Assembly: GCA_947501845.1 (NCBI GenBank)
Contig: CANMXP010000001.1
Span: forward strand, 310,001 to 374,000
Length of the DNA: 64,000 nt
Direction: 5' to 3'
Source: an uncultured Flavobacteriaceae bacterium
Lineage (GTDB): Bacteria > Bacteroidota > Bacteroidia > Flavobacteriales > Flavobacteriaceae
Shown here in pieces: positions 53,045-61,267 of the stretch (position 1 is its first letter; each line of letters starts with the position of its first letter). The notes beneath the pieces are model-generated. The model searched no databases. It was not told the origin of the DNA and saw only the letters and a list, made by a program, of their open reading frames with translations. A program made the translations under genes and the position numbers.

Positions 53045-54091
53045 CTACTTAAGTATTCTATCTATTTCAACAAACCAGTCATCAATGGTAGTCTCGTTTG
53101 TATTTAAAGCGACACTGCCATTACCATAAGGTTGGTATATGTTCTTATTGGTTACAGAAAAGAAACCGACCGTTGGAGTTAATGAGGCACTCGCTAAGTG
53201 CATCACGCCATTGTCTGCTGCAATAAACACCGAAGTATTTTTAATTATTGCACCCATTTGACGAATATCCTTACTATAAAAATTTGGAGCTTTAAATGAA
53301 ATTTTTGAAATGTTTTCAATAGGCAGCATTTCTACAACATTGTAATTAGGATATTCCTTCGTTAAACGCTCATAAACAGTTTCCCACCAGTCTTTAGAAT
53401 AACATTTTGCTCCAGTAGCATTTGTATAAATACAAATGGTGTTTTTATCATTTTTAACAATGTCGTCTAAAATTTTCTTTCCATTCGTTATCTCCGTTTC
53501 ATTCAGCTTTATATTTAAAACGGGGACTTCAGCATGGTTTTTAGGAAAGCCCAATTTTTCTAGAAAATGTCTTAAATTATAAACTGGGTATTTAGAAATA
53601 TGCTCATAATCCTTATAACCAGCATGAACAGCTTCATCAATATCACCAAAAACCTTGTAAGTCGCTTTAGCAAATTGAGTTGACAACCTACCCGATGATG
53701 AATTTTTATCACCATTAATCACTAAATCGTAACGTTTCTTTTTTAATTTTAACCAGCACCACCCATAATTTAATAAATGACTAAATGGTTTTTTAGGTAA
53801 TTGAATGATTTTATCGATTTCTTCGTAATTTTCAAAAACAGGATGCGCCACACCACCTTTAACAAACAGATCTATTTTACAATCTGGAAAAGTGTTAATA
53901 ACTTCCTGTACCAAAGGTGTTAATAGTAATTGATTTCCTAATCTGTGATTGGGTCTGGAAATCAATATATTTTTTATTTCAATGTTGCTATTTGGATCAA
54001 TTTCAGGTATAGAATAAGAGTTTCCTATGTTTTTAGTAAGCCCTTTCATCGCCTTGCGTCTAAAAACATTTATTCTTCTAGGTATTTTCAT
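53045..54091 (-). CDS. Glycosyltransferase family 9 (heptosyltransferase-like)
   Basis: 348 aa. GT-B fold with the family 9 pattern: ILISRPNHRLGNQLLLTPLVQEVINTFPDCKIDLFV at the N-terminus, YDLVINGDKNSSSGRLSTQFAK in the middle, then the sugar-nucleotide region CIYTNATGAKCYSKDWWETVYERL and FIAADNGVMHLASASLTPTVGFF. Such enzymes add heptose or related sugars to LPS core or other surface glycans using nucleotide-sugar donors. It is single and not in a visible polysaccharide cluster. Confidence 0.85.
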   Translation of the reverse strand: MKIPRRINVFRRKAMKGLTKNIGNSYSIPEIDPNSNIEIKNILISRPNHRLGNQLLLTPLVQEVINTFPDCKIDLFVKGGVAHPVFENYEEIDKIIQLPKKPFSHLLNYGWCWLKLKKKRYDLVINGDKNSSSGRLSTQFAKATYKVFGDIDEAVHAGYKDYEHISKYPVYNLRHFLEKLGFPKNHAEVPVLNIKLNETEITNGKKILDDIVKNDKNTICIYTNATGAKCYSKDWWETVYERLTKEYPNYNVVEMLPIENISKISFKAPNFYSKDIRQMGAIIKNTSVFIAADNGVMHLASASLTPTVGFFSVTNKNIYQPYGNGSVALNTNETTIDDWFVEIDRILK

Positions 54092-54234
54092 TAAGTTTAA
54101 TTAATATCGTTAGATGGTTAGTCTCAGAAACGCGCAAAATACAAATAAGCCAATAGCTAGCCAAATGCTTATTTATATGAAATTAAATCTATGCTTTTCT
54201 AAATATACCCAACCTACTTTTTAATTTAAAAATT

Positions 54235-54693
54235 TTACTTATTCAGGGTAAATGTGCAAGTTAGTCCAACACTCAAATTACCATAAAGTTTGTCTACGCC
54301 AAAAATCGCTCTAGAATGTATTCCTTTATCTTCTAAAAGGTTTATAAATAAATCTGAAGCCCCATTAACCACTTTTGGAGCATCATTCCAATCACCATAA
54401 GATTGATAATATGCATCAAAATGATTTAAGCCTTCAATAGCATCAAAACCAACCTTTTTATCTATTTGAGCAATCACATTTAGTGCACACATTTGCATGG
54501 CCTTATAACCATCATCTGTAGTTAGATCTGCTCCCAACCTCCCCTGATAATGTAATGTTCCATTTATAATGGGGAACTGAATGGCTACATAGACAATTTC
54601 CCTTCTAATATTCACAGATACATACGAGCCTCCTGGCGTTGATATGTTAGGTAATTCCAACCCTAAGGCTTTTAATTTTTTTTTAATATCCAT
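54235..54693 (-). CDS. RidA family protein (YjgF/Rid)
   Basis: 152 aa, longer than typical RidA at about 130. It has the opening LGLELPNISTPGGSYVSVNIRREIVYVAIQFPIINGTLHYQGRLGADLTTDDGYKAMQMCALNVIAQIDKKVG and the C-terminal NGASDLFINLLEDKGIHSRAIFGVDKLYGNLSVGLTCTFTL. The conserved Arg (HSRAIFGV), which binds carboxylates in enamine/imine deaminases, is present. RidA removes reactive imines; longer Rid subfamilies may have other roles. The gene has its own short unit. Confidence 0.85.
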   Translation of the reverse strand: MDIKKKLKALGLELPNISTPGGSYVSVNIRREIVYVAIQFPIINGTLHYQGRLGADLTTDDGYKAMQMCALNVIAQIDKKVGFDAIEGLNHFDAYYQSYGDWNDAPKVVNGASDLFINLLEDKGIHSRAIFGVDKLYGNLSVGLTCTFTLNK

Positions 54694-54906
54694 TAGTATA
54701 ACTATATTTTAATAGTAAACTCATCTTGACTTTATGTGTTCAATAAATCATTCTTATATACAAAAATGTAGCTTTTTTAGTTTCCAAACTTTACTTTTTA
54801 AAAATATTTTTTAACATTAAATGCAACCCTTTATTTATTTTGTTGTCTATAATAGTAGCTTGAAAAATAAAACTAATTTTAGGGCAAATTAGAGCTAGCA
54901 AAATAA

Positions 54907-55446
54907 TTGGTGACCAATATATTATACACTCATAAATCACTTGTTGAAAAAAGCAAGTTAGGTGACAGAAATGCGCAATACAAACTGTATGAGCTATACG
55001 TCGACGCTATGTATAATATTAGTATGCGTATGATGCATATAAAAGAAGATGCTGAAGATGTTGTACAAGATAGTTTCATTGAAGCTTTTAATAATTTATC
55101 ATCTTTTAGATATGAAAGTACTTTTGGCTCCTGGTTAAAACGCATTGTAATTAATAAAAGTATCAATCAATTAAAAAAGAAAAAAATACCAGTAGTGCCT
55201 ATAGAAAATCAAATGTTTCATATAAAGGAAGACATAGAAGATGTTCCTCCAGAAATTGATATCAAAAATATAATTAAAGGTATCAGGCTATTACCACCTG
55301 GTTATCAGCAAATAATAAATTTATATTTAATTGAAGGCTATGATCATGTAGAGATTTCAGAAATATTGGAGATAACCCCATCTACTTCTAAATCACAGTA
55401 TCACAGAGCAAAGAAAAAATTAATTGAAATTGTAAAGACATTATAA
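54907..55446 (+). CDS. ECF-type RNA polymerase sigma factor
   Basis: 179 aa. Region 2: LGDRNAQYKLYELYVDAMYNISMRMMHIKEDAEDVVQDSFIEAFNNLSSFRYESTFGSWLKRIVINKSINQLKK. Region 4: EIDIKNIIKGIRLLPPGYQQIINLYLIEGYDHVEISEILEITPSTSKSQYHRAKKKL. No good ATG precedes the conserved part, so the start is TTG at 54907 or GTG at 54910, the latter the more usual choice. The adjacent gene begins one base after the stop and encodes a transmembrane protein, the expected anti-sigma position. It probably drives this six-gene operon and other envelope genes. Confidence 0.9.
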   Translation: MVTNILYTHKSLVEKSKLGDRNAQYKLYELYVDAMYNISMRMMHIKEDAEDVVQDSFIEAFNNLSSFRYESTFGSWLKRIVINKSINQLKKKKIPVVPIENQMFHIKEDIEDVPPEIDIKNIIKGIRLLPPGYQQIINLYLIEGYDHVEISEILEITPSTSKSQYHRAKKKLIEIVKTL

Positions 55447-55998
55447 ATGGATAATTTCGAAAAATATATAAAAGAAAACAAAGCACTTTTTGATGTACAT
55501 AAAGCAGATAAAAGTAAACTTTGGGCAAATATTGAATCTGGATTAAATAAACCAGAACCTAAAACCAAGACCATTAAATTATGGAGCCAACCTATCTTAA
55601 AAGTTGCTGCCACAGTAGTTATAACCTTAGGTTTGTTTTCTCTAATTAACATTTTAATAGTTGGCCAAGCCAATAAAAACACCCAAAACAATATCGCTTT
55701 ACAAGAACTAAATGATATTGACTCCCATTACAAAGGTTTAGTTGCTTACCAGGTGAAGCTTGTAAATAAAAGCACACAATTATCTTCTGAAGAGAAAAAA
55801 GAGTTTTTATCCTTTATGGACGAATTAGATATTGAATATGGGTTATTAAAAATAGAGCTTCAAAAAAACGTAGATAGTGAACGGGTTTTAGAAGCTATTG
55901 TAATTAATTACAAAAAGAGAATTGAATTAATAGAGAACTTATTAGAGCAAATTAATAGTTCTAAAAAATTGGACAACGATGATGTATATATTTTATAA
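55447..55998 (+). CDS. Putative anti-sigma factor, transmembrane
   Basis: 183 aa. ATG directly follows the sigma gene stop. The N-terminal 50 residues are cytoplasmic and helical (FEKYIKENKALFDVHKADKSKLWANIESGLNK), resembling the zinc-less anti-sigma N-domain. One transmembrane segment follows (ILKVAATVVITLGLFSLINILIVG, about 55-78). The C-terminal part is helical and periplasmic (SSEEKKEFLSFMDELDIEYGLLKIELQKNVDSERVLEAIVINYKKRIELIENLLEQI). It overlaps the DUF4097-like gene by 20 nt. Annotated by context; no direct anti-sigma motif. Confidence 0.7.
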   Translation: MDNFEKYIKENKALFDVHKADKSKLWANIESGLNKPEPKTKTIKLWSQPILKVAATVVITLGLFSLINILIVGQANKNTQNNIALQELNDIDSHYKGLVAYQVKLVNKSTQLSSEEKKEFLSFMDELDIEYGLLKIELQKNVDSERVLEAIVINYKKRIELIENLLEQINSSKKLDNDDVYIL

Positions 55999-57064
55999 AA
56001 AAATAACTCCAATCGTTTTATTTCTAATTAGCTTTTCGATGTGTTCGCAAGAGGTTTTGACAAAAACTATTGAAGAAATATACGAAATGACTAATACTGG
56101 AGAGCTTCATATAGATAATAAATATGGTAACGTAACTATTAACGGTTGGGAAGAAAATGACATTTCCATAAAAATAGATATTAAAGTTACCAATAAGAAA
56201 AAAGAAAATGCTAAAAACCTTCTAAATCGTATTGTCGCCAACATTAAAACAGTAGACGATTTTGTAAGTATTACTTCGGAAATTTCAGAAAAGAATACAA
56301 GCCTTTTTTCCAAATATTTTAACAAGGTAAACCCTTTTGAATTTGATAAAAGTAATGTTGAAATAAATTGTACTATTTATTTACCAACAAACGCCGAAAT
56401 TGATATTACGAATAAGTTTGGTGATGTTATCATTGATAATTGGACAGGGCGCTTAAAAGCCAATATAGAACATGGAGATTTATGGATTAATGAAGATATT
56501 AGTAATGCAAGAATAGCCATGAAATTTGGTAAACTAAGAAGTAAATCTATTGCATATGGAACCGTTAGTTTAAAGAATGGTGATTTAGACATCCAATCGT
56601 CTAACAAATTACTATTAAAAACAAGTGGAACAAAAATTGAAATTGGTCATGCGAAAGATTTAGAAATTATTTCAAGCAAAGACGAAATAATTATTCAAAA
56701 GGTGGATAAAATTCAAGGCGAATTAAACTTTTCTAATACTGAAATAGAAAATGTAGAAGAAAAAATTAACCTTAGTATGAAAGTTGCCGAGCTACGTGTT
56801 GCAAAAATAAACCAACCCGCTGCCTTTGTTTCTATAAGTCAAGAGTCATCAGATATTAATATCAATATTACAGGTTTGTCTTTTATGTTTAATGCAACCT
56901 TGGAGCAAGGCCTGCTAAGGCTACCTAAAACATTTTATAACATTGAAAATAATATGATTGATAAGAGCAAACGAATAAGAGAGATAAGTGGTGCTTACGG
57001 GAAGACGACCACTGGTATATTCTCCTTCAAAGGAAAAAAGGGAGTTATCATTTTAAAAGAATAA
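55979..57064 (+). CDS. DUF4097-like beta-repeat envelope protein
   Basis: 361 aa with a signal peptide (KKITPIVLFLISFSMCSQE). The rest is a beta-solenoid of short repeats (GELHIDNKYGNVTINGWEENDISIKIDIKV; AEIDITNKFGDVIIDNWTGRLKANIEHGDLWINEDI; SRIAMKFGKLRS-type units), typical of DUF4097/DUF2807 adhesin-like families. The C-terminus continues with NMIDKSKRIREISGAYGKTTTGIFSFKGKKGVIIL. It is in an operon with sigma/anti-sigma genes and the DUF2807 gene at 58024, which belongs to the same fold group. A role in envelope surface structure is likely. Confidence 0.75.
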   Translation: MMYIFYKKITPIVLFLISFSMCSQEVLTKTIEEIYEMTNTGELHIDNKYGNVTINGWEENDISIKIDIKVTNKKKENAKNLLNRIVANIKTVDDFVSITSEISEKNTSLFSKYFNKVNPFEFDKSNVEINCTIYLPTNAEIDITNKFGDVIIDNWTGRLKANIEHGDLWINEDISNARIAMKFGKLRSKSIAYGTVSLKNGDLDIQSSNKLLLKTSGTKIEIGHAKDLEIISSKDEIIIQKVDKIQGELNFSNTEIENVEEKINLSMKVAELRVAKINQPAAFVSISQESSDININITGLSFMFNATLEQGLLRLPKTFYNIENNMIDKSKRIREISGAYGKTTTGIFSFKGKKGVIILKE

Positions 57065-57168
57065 AACTATAAACCTTAAAAAAATTAAACAATTTGAAAA
57101 AAAACCATTTTGAGATGCAACCAATTACAAACTTTGATGTCTATATATATAAACCTAGATTGAAAATC

Positions 57169-57837
57169 ATGAAACACATTGGTGTTTTTCTTTTACTAAC
57201 AATACTATCTGGCTTACAAAATAGTTTAAACGCTCAAGGGCCTGAAGATTATATTGAATTTAACGACCGTAAAAATACGGTACATGGTGTTTATTTAGGC
57301 TTGGGTTTTGGATATGGAGAAATTAATAATGCTGAAACATACTCTTCCAGTTTTAAAGTGGCCTATGTCGCCAATCAACAATTTGAGATTGGTATTATAT
57401 TAGTAGGGCTTTACTCAGACATAAATAAACTTGGTATAGATAATAGCAATAAAGATTTAGCAAGTGTGTATGGAGGTTTACATTTAGAACCAATATTATT
57501 TAGTAAATCTAAAGTGAATCTCTCATTCCCATTACTTATTGGAGGAGGTGCCGTAGCACTAATAGATGATGTTGGTAATGATGATGAGCAAGTTGTTATC
57601 AATAAGAATGATTGGAAACATGTTTTTGTTGTAGAACCTGGGGTAAATGTACTTTATAATATAAATAGATACATACAACTAGAAGCTGGGCTTAAATATA
57701 GGTTATCTAGCAGAGTGAGTTTAACACCTGAATCTGGTATAAAAAGAATAAATGGTGTTTCGGGAGGTTTTGGAATTAAAATAGGTGTATTCAACATGGG
57801 AAGAAATCGTTATAAAAAGAATATAAATGATGAATAA
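57169..57837 (+). CDS. Small outer membrane beta-barrel protein
   Basis: 222 aa from the ATG at 57169 (MKHIGVFLLLTILSGLQNSLNAQ, signal peptide); the TTG at 57094 would add 25 residues before it. The mature protein has about eight amphipathic strands: VHGVYLGLGFGYGEINNAETYSSSFKVAYVANQQFEIGIILVGLY, LASVYGGLHLEPILFS, HVFVVEPGVNVLYNINRYIQLEAGLKYRLSSRV, GVSGGFGIKIGVF. This is an OmpA/OprF-like small barrel. Cotranscribed with the ECF operon; overlapped by 8 nt by the small gene that follows. Confidence 0.8.
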   Translation: MKHIGVFLLLTILSGLQNSLNAQGPEDYIEFNDRKNTVHGVYLGLGFGYGEINNAETYSSSFKVAYVANQQFEIGIILVGLYSDINKLGIDNSNKDLASVYGGLHLEPILFSKSKVNLSFPLLIGGGAVALIDDVGNDDEQVVINKNDWKHVFVVEPGVNVLYNINRYIQLEAGLKYRLSSRVSLTPESGIKRINGVSGGFGIKIGVFNMGRNRYKKNINDE

Positions 57838-57985
57838 GAAAAAAACAAACAGTATGAATTCACAATTTGTGCATACTAAAAACAACAAAGTATATCTCAA
57901 AATCGACAACGAGATTAATGAATGGTATCCTATTAATTTTCAATGGATTCCTGTAATAGAACTTAATAAAAACATGAATCAGTAG
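57830..57985 (+). CDS. Small 51-aa protein overlapping the barrel gene
   Basis: The ATG at 57830 overlaps the barrel gene stop by 8 nt, a typical translational-coupling arrangement. The product is MNKKKTNSMNSQFVHTKNNK followed by VYLKIDNEINEWYPINFQWIPVIELNKNMNQ: a basic N-terminus and an aromatic, Trp-containing C-terminal half. No signal or membrane segment. Its in-frame length, overlap and non-random composition support it, but there is no known family. Confidence 0.45.
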   Translation: MNKKKTNSMNSQFVHTKNNKVYLKIDNEINEWYPINFQWIPVIELNKNMNQ

Positions 57986-57997
57986 TATAATCCATAC

Positions 57998-58021
57998 ATC
58001 AATCAATCAATCAATCAATCA
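57998..58021 (+). repeat. Tetranucleotide repeat (ATCA) x 6
   Basis: Six perfect ATCA units in the window from 57998 to 58021, ending two bases before the ATG at 58024. Slippage would change the spacing of the ribosome-binding region in steps of four, so expression of the DUF2807 protein might be phase variable. Confidence 0.85.
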
Positions 58022-58023
58022 CA

Positions 58024-58749
58024 ATGAAAACGAACAGATCATATTTAGCATTAGTGCTATTAAGCCTTATTTTATCATCATGCAGTGATGGCCTCCTTAC
58101 AAAGGCAAAAGAACGAGTAACATCTAGGGATGTAGATATTACCAATTACTCTTCTGTAGAAGTATCTAACGATTTTATAGCTTATATCACATTTTCTGAT
58201 ACCGAAGAATCCATTAAAATAGAAGCAAATGATAATTTGCATGACTATATTATTGCTACTAAAAAAAACAATGAGCTCCTGATATGCCTTAAAAACAATC
58301 TAAAAATTAAAGGTAAACGAACATTAAATGTCTACATTACTACAAAATCTATTAAGAGCTTTACTGCGGTTGATGATTCTCAAATTTATTTAGAAAACAC
58401 TTTAGCTGAAGATTATGTGAAAATAAAAGTAACCTCGGATAGTTTTTTTACTGGTAGAGTTGATGCTGATTACTTGGAGCTTACAGCTGCTGCTGATGCT
58501 CATGTAGATTTATTGGGCTCTGTAAATACTTTAAATGCAAATCTTTCAGCAGATACAAAACTTTCGGGTTACGATCTAAAAATTGAAGATCTAAAAATGA
58601 AAATGTCATCAGATTGTCAAGCCAGCGTAACGATAACAAAAACCATAGATATCGATGCCATAGCAAACTGCACATTACGTTACAAAGGCAATGCTACTAT
58701 TATCCATAAAAATTTGAAAGCAGATTCTAAAGTCATTAAAATCAAATAA
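58024..58749 (+). CDS. DUF2807 head-GIN-domain lipoprotein
   Basis: 241 aa, lipoprotein signal YLALVLLSLILSSCSDG. The beta-solenoid with the GIN pattern is clear: VDITNYSSVEVSNDFIAYITFSDTEESIKIEANDNLHDYI, LNVYITTKSIKSFTAVDDSQIYLENTLAEDYVKIKVTSDSFFTGRVDADYLELTAAADAHVDLLGSVNTLNANLSADTKLSGYDLKIEDLKMKMSSDCQASVTI. These putative auto-transporter adhesin-like domains coat the surface of many Bacteroidota. Last gene of the ECF operon; the ATCA repeat precedes its ATG. Confidence 0.85.
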   Translation: MKTNRSYLALVLLSLILSSCSDGLLTKAKERVTSRDVDITNYSSVEVSNDFIAYITFSDTEESIKIEANDNLHDYIIATKKNNELLICLKNNLKIKGKRTLNVYITTKSIKSFTAVDDSQIYLENTLAEDYVKIKVTSDSFFTGRVDADYLELTAAADAHVDLLGSVNTLNANLSADTKLSGYDLKIEDLKMKMSSDCQASVTITKTIDIDAIANCTLRYKGNATIIHKNLKADSKVIKIK

Positions 58750-58764
58750 ACATATTACTACTTT

Positions 58765-58899
58765 ACCCGTTGTTCATTAAAAGTGAAATCTATTAATATG
58801 GTTTTTGGCTGGTTGGTTCTAGCTCTTAACAAATTTTGGGTTAATGCTTTAAGAACCGACACGTTTTTTGGTTTATAGATTTCAAAATGTGCAACGGGT
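58765..58899. other. Nested inverted-repeat element between convergent genes
   Basis: ACCCGTTG (58765-58772) and CAACGGGT (58892-58899) bound a 135-nt stretch that contains inner inverted arms GGTTCT/AGAACC and TTAAC/GTTAA. It lies between convergent genes and overlaps the stop of the EamA gene. It could be a bidirectional terminator, a small RNA or a repeat element; I saw no second copy. Confidence 0.35.
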
Positions 58900-59741
58900 T
58901 ATTTTTGTTTTCCTTTATACAAGATATTCAAAACTAACCCTCCAATAATTAGTGCAATACCTAATAAACTCCAAAAGGTATAAACTTCACTAAAAATGAA
59001 AACACCAAGCAAAACAGTATATATTACTTCCAAATATTTAAGCGGAGCCACTTGGTTTGTCTTAGCTATTTGAAAAGCTTTTGTCATAAACAACTGTCCA
59101 AAATACCCAAAAACTCCCAATCCAAATAATAGCAACCATTCAACACCCTCTGGAGTTATCCAGTTATTTATAGATAACACCCCTCCTATTATGGTTGAAA
59201 TAATCATGAAATAATTAACGACGACTACCGGGTGATCTTCTTTACCTATTTTACTAATAGTTATATAAACCAACCCACTAAAAATAGCCGATATAAAAGC
59301 TAAAAATAGTCCATAACTATTTAGCTCAGTACCAAAACCTTTTAAAACCAAAACACCAGCAAATGCCATTGCAAAAAATAACCATTGCCATAGTTTTATC
59401 TTTTCACGCAACAAGAATATAGCAAAAATAGCTGCAAAAATAGGAGCCATATATCGTAAGGAAACGGCTGTACCTATAGGTAAATATTTGGTAGACATAA
59501 AAAAGAAAGTCATCGAAGTAACTCCAACAAGTCCTCTAATAACCAGAAGCTTTTTTTTATTCCCTAGAAAAGGAATTTTATTTTTAAGTAGAAAAGTAAA
59601 TGTAAAAACCAGAGAGCTTATAGATCTGAAAAATACAATTTGATAGGCGTTAATATGCAATAAATGCTTTACAATAGCATTCATACAAGCAAATGCTAAC
59701 GTACTAATTAGCATAAACTTTATAGCGTTCTTAACTTCCAA
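58899..59741 (-). CDS. EamA-family (DMT) transporter, copy 2
   Basis: 280 aa with ten predicted transmembrane helices in two EamA repeats (first: FMLISTLAFACMNAIVKHLL...TAVSLRYMAPIFAAIFAIFLL; second: GLFLAFISAIFSGLVYITIS...YLEVIYTVLLGVFIFSEVY). These carry small metabolites such as amino acids or nucleotides across the inner membrane, and the direction cannot be told from sequence. It overlaps the next EamA gene by 11 nt, so the two are translationally coupled and may form a heteromeric unit or just a paralogous pair. Confidence 0.88.
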   Translation of the reverse strand: MEVKNAIKFMLISTLAFACMNAIVKHLLHINAYQIVFFRSISSLVFTFTFLLKNKIPFLGNKKKLLVIRGLVGVTSMTFFFMSTKYLPIGTAVSLRYMAPIFAAIFAIFLLREKIKLWQWLFFAMAFAGVLVLKGFGTELNSYGLFLAFISAIFSGLVYITISKIGKEDHPVVVVNYFMIISTIIGGVLSINNWITPEGVEWLLLFGLGVFGYFGQLFMTKAFQIAKTNQVAPLKYLEVIYTVLLGVFIFSEVYTFWSLLGIALIIGGLVLNILYKGKQK

Positions 59742-60645
59742 TAGTTCTGGTTTTTATTCTTTTTCTTGATGTAATAAAGAAAACACCCGTTAAAAGGACA
59801 CAAGCTGCTATGATGGTTTGAGCCGTAATAGCCTCATCAAGAACGTACCAACCTAATATTATGGCTACTATAGGGTTTACATAAGCCGATGTAGAGGCTT
59901 TCTCGGTAGAAACCACCTTAAGCAAAAAATTAAAGGCTGTAAAGGCTATAACACCTCCAAATACAACTAAAAAAATTAAAGCCCCTTGTACCTTTGGACT
60001 CCAATCTATGGGTGATACCCAATTTTCATTTAAAAGGAAGCTTATAAATATTAAAAGTACGCCTGCAATACTCATTTGATAGGCTGTACTAACAAAAAAA
60101 TTTGATGGCAGATCTGCTTTGGCAACAAATACGCTACCATAACTCCAGGCTAAAACACAAGTAAAAGCCATGAACATACCGAGCAAAGTTTCATCATTAG
60201 TAATTAGTTCTTTTTGGCTTACCAACAGATACATCCCAATAACCCCTAATGTAACACCTATTAAGGATTTTGGTTGCATTTTTTTACCATCTATAAGTCG
60301 CATTAATAATAATACAAAAAGTGGCTGGGTAGAAGCTTCAAGAGCAGCAAAGCCACTGTCTAAATATTTTAAGGCCCACACAAAAACACCATTACCATAT
60401 ACTAGAAATAAAAAACCTGCTATGGTGCAATTAATAAATTGCTTTTTGCTAATTGCTAATTTAAGTTTCATAAACTTAGCTATTATCAATATAATGGTTC
60501 CTGCCATGATAAAACGTAAGGCAGCTACATAAAATGGTGGTATTTCTGTTACGGCAATTTTATTGAGAAGATAAGTAGATCCCCAAATAACATAAATGGC
60601 AAAGAACGCTAATACAATAAGAATCGTTTTTCGCGATATACTCAT
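59731..60645 (-). CDS. EamA-family (DMT) transporter, copy 1
   Basis: 304 aa, ten transmembrane helices with the opening VLAFFAIYVIWGSTYLLNKIAVTEIPPFYVAALRFIMAGTIIL, the hallmark of the rhaT/YdcZ-like EamA group. The second repeat ends TEKASTSAYVNPIVAIILGWYVLDEAITAQTIIAACVLLTGVFFI, where the xPVxAxxLGxxxLxE-type motif is conserved. It is the first gene of the pair and is more basic in its tail (SRKRIKTRTIGS). Substrate unknown. Confidence 0.88.
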   Translation of the reverse strand: MSISRKTILIVLAFFAIYVIWGSTYLLNKIAVTEIPPFYVAALRFIMAGTIILIIAKFMKLKLAISKKQFINCTIAGFLFLVYGNGVFVWALKYLDSGFAALEASTQPLFVLLLMRLIDGKKMQPKSLIGVTLGVIGMYLLVSQKELITNDETLLGMFMAFTCVLAWSYGSVFVAKADLPSNFFVSTAYQMSIAGVLLIFISFLLNENWVSPIDWSPKVQGALIFLVVFGGVIAFTAFNFLLKVVSTEKASTSAYVNPIVAIILGWYVLDEAITAQTIIAACVLLTGVFFITSRKRIKTRTIGS

Positions 60646-60710
60646 TTATGTTTGTAATTAGAAATAATAGAGAGCCCCGAAATACTATTAGAAAAAGTTT
60701 AAAAGATATA

Positions 60711-61163
60711 TTAAATCTTTTTCACTCGAACCGCATTCATTCCTTTTTGACCACGTTCCAATTCGTAAGTTACTTTGTCGTTTTCCTCAATAGGATCAAG
60801 TAAACCACTAACATGTACGAAGTATTTTTCTTGATTTATACTATCAATTATAAAACCAAAACCTTTAGAATGGTCAAAGAACGAAACTTTACCTTCTTTG
60901 TTTGCTGGTTCTTCTTCTTCTCGGTCTTCTTTTTTAGGAATTCCTAACTCGATACTTTCGGCTTCAATTTTTTCGCGCAATGCTGGATCAGGAGGCGTGT
61001 CTGTTAAGTTGCCGTTAAAATCTACATAAGCGAATTGAATCCCTTGAGGGTTTTCTTTAGCTTCTGCTCTACGAGCTTCTTTCTTTTTTTGTTTTTCTTC
61101 TCTTTTCTTTAAGCGTTTTTTTTCTTTTTCAATTTTGTTAAAAGTAACTTGAGATTTTGCCAT
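60711..61163 (-). CDS. Cold-shock-domain protein with basic helical N-terminus
   Basis: 150 aa. The N-terminal 55 residues are a highly charged helix (KIEKEKKRLKKREEKQKKKEARRAEAKE), and about 30 acidic residues follow. The C-terminal cold-shock domain (about 85-150) has KEGKVSFFDHSKGFGFIIDSINQEKYFVHVSGLLDPIEENDKVTYELERGQKGMNAVRVKKI with RNP1 KGFGFI and RNP2 YFVHVS. It binds single-stranded RNA or DNA. The fusion with a basic tail is common in Bacteroidota. A TATCTTTG promoter-like box lies upstream. Confidence 0.9.
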   Translation of the reverse strand: MAKSQVTFNKIEKEKKRLKKREEKQKKKEARRAEAKENPQGIQFAYVDFNGNLTDTPPDPALREKIEAESIELGIPKKEDREEEEPANKEGKVSFFDHSKGFGFIIDSINQEKYFVHVSGLLDPIEENDKVTYELERGQKGMNAVRVKKI

Positions 61164-61204
61164 AGTTTATAATACTGAGCTTGTTTAATGTGAATAGTTA
61201 TAAA

Positions 61205-61212
61205 CAAAGATA
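61205..61212 (-). promoter_or_regulatory. Candidate -7 box of the cold-shock gene (TATCTTTG)
   Basis: On the minus strand TATCTTTG fits TAnnTTTG, giving a leader of about 35 nt before the ATG at 61163. No clear -33 TTG was found at the usual distance. Confidence 0.4.
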
Positions 61213-61267
61213 CGCCTTATTTTAAGGATGTTATAATATTTTGGAAGTAAATTAATGTAAAAAAACT

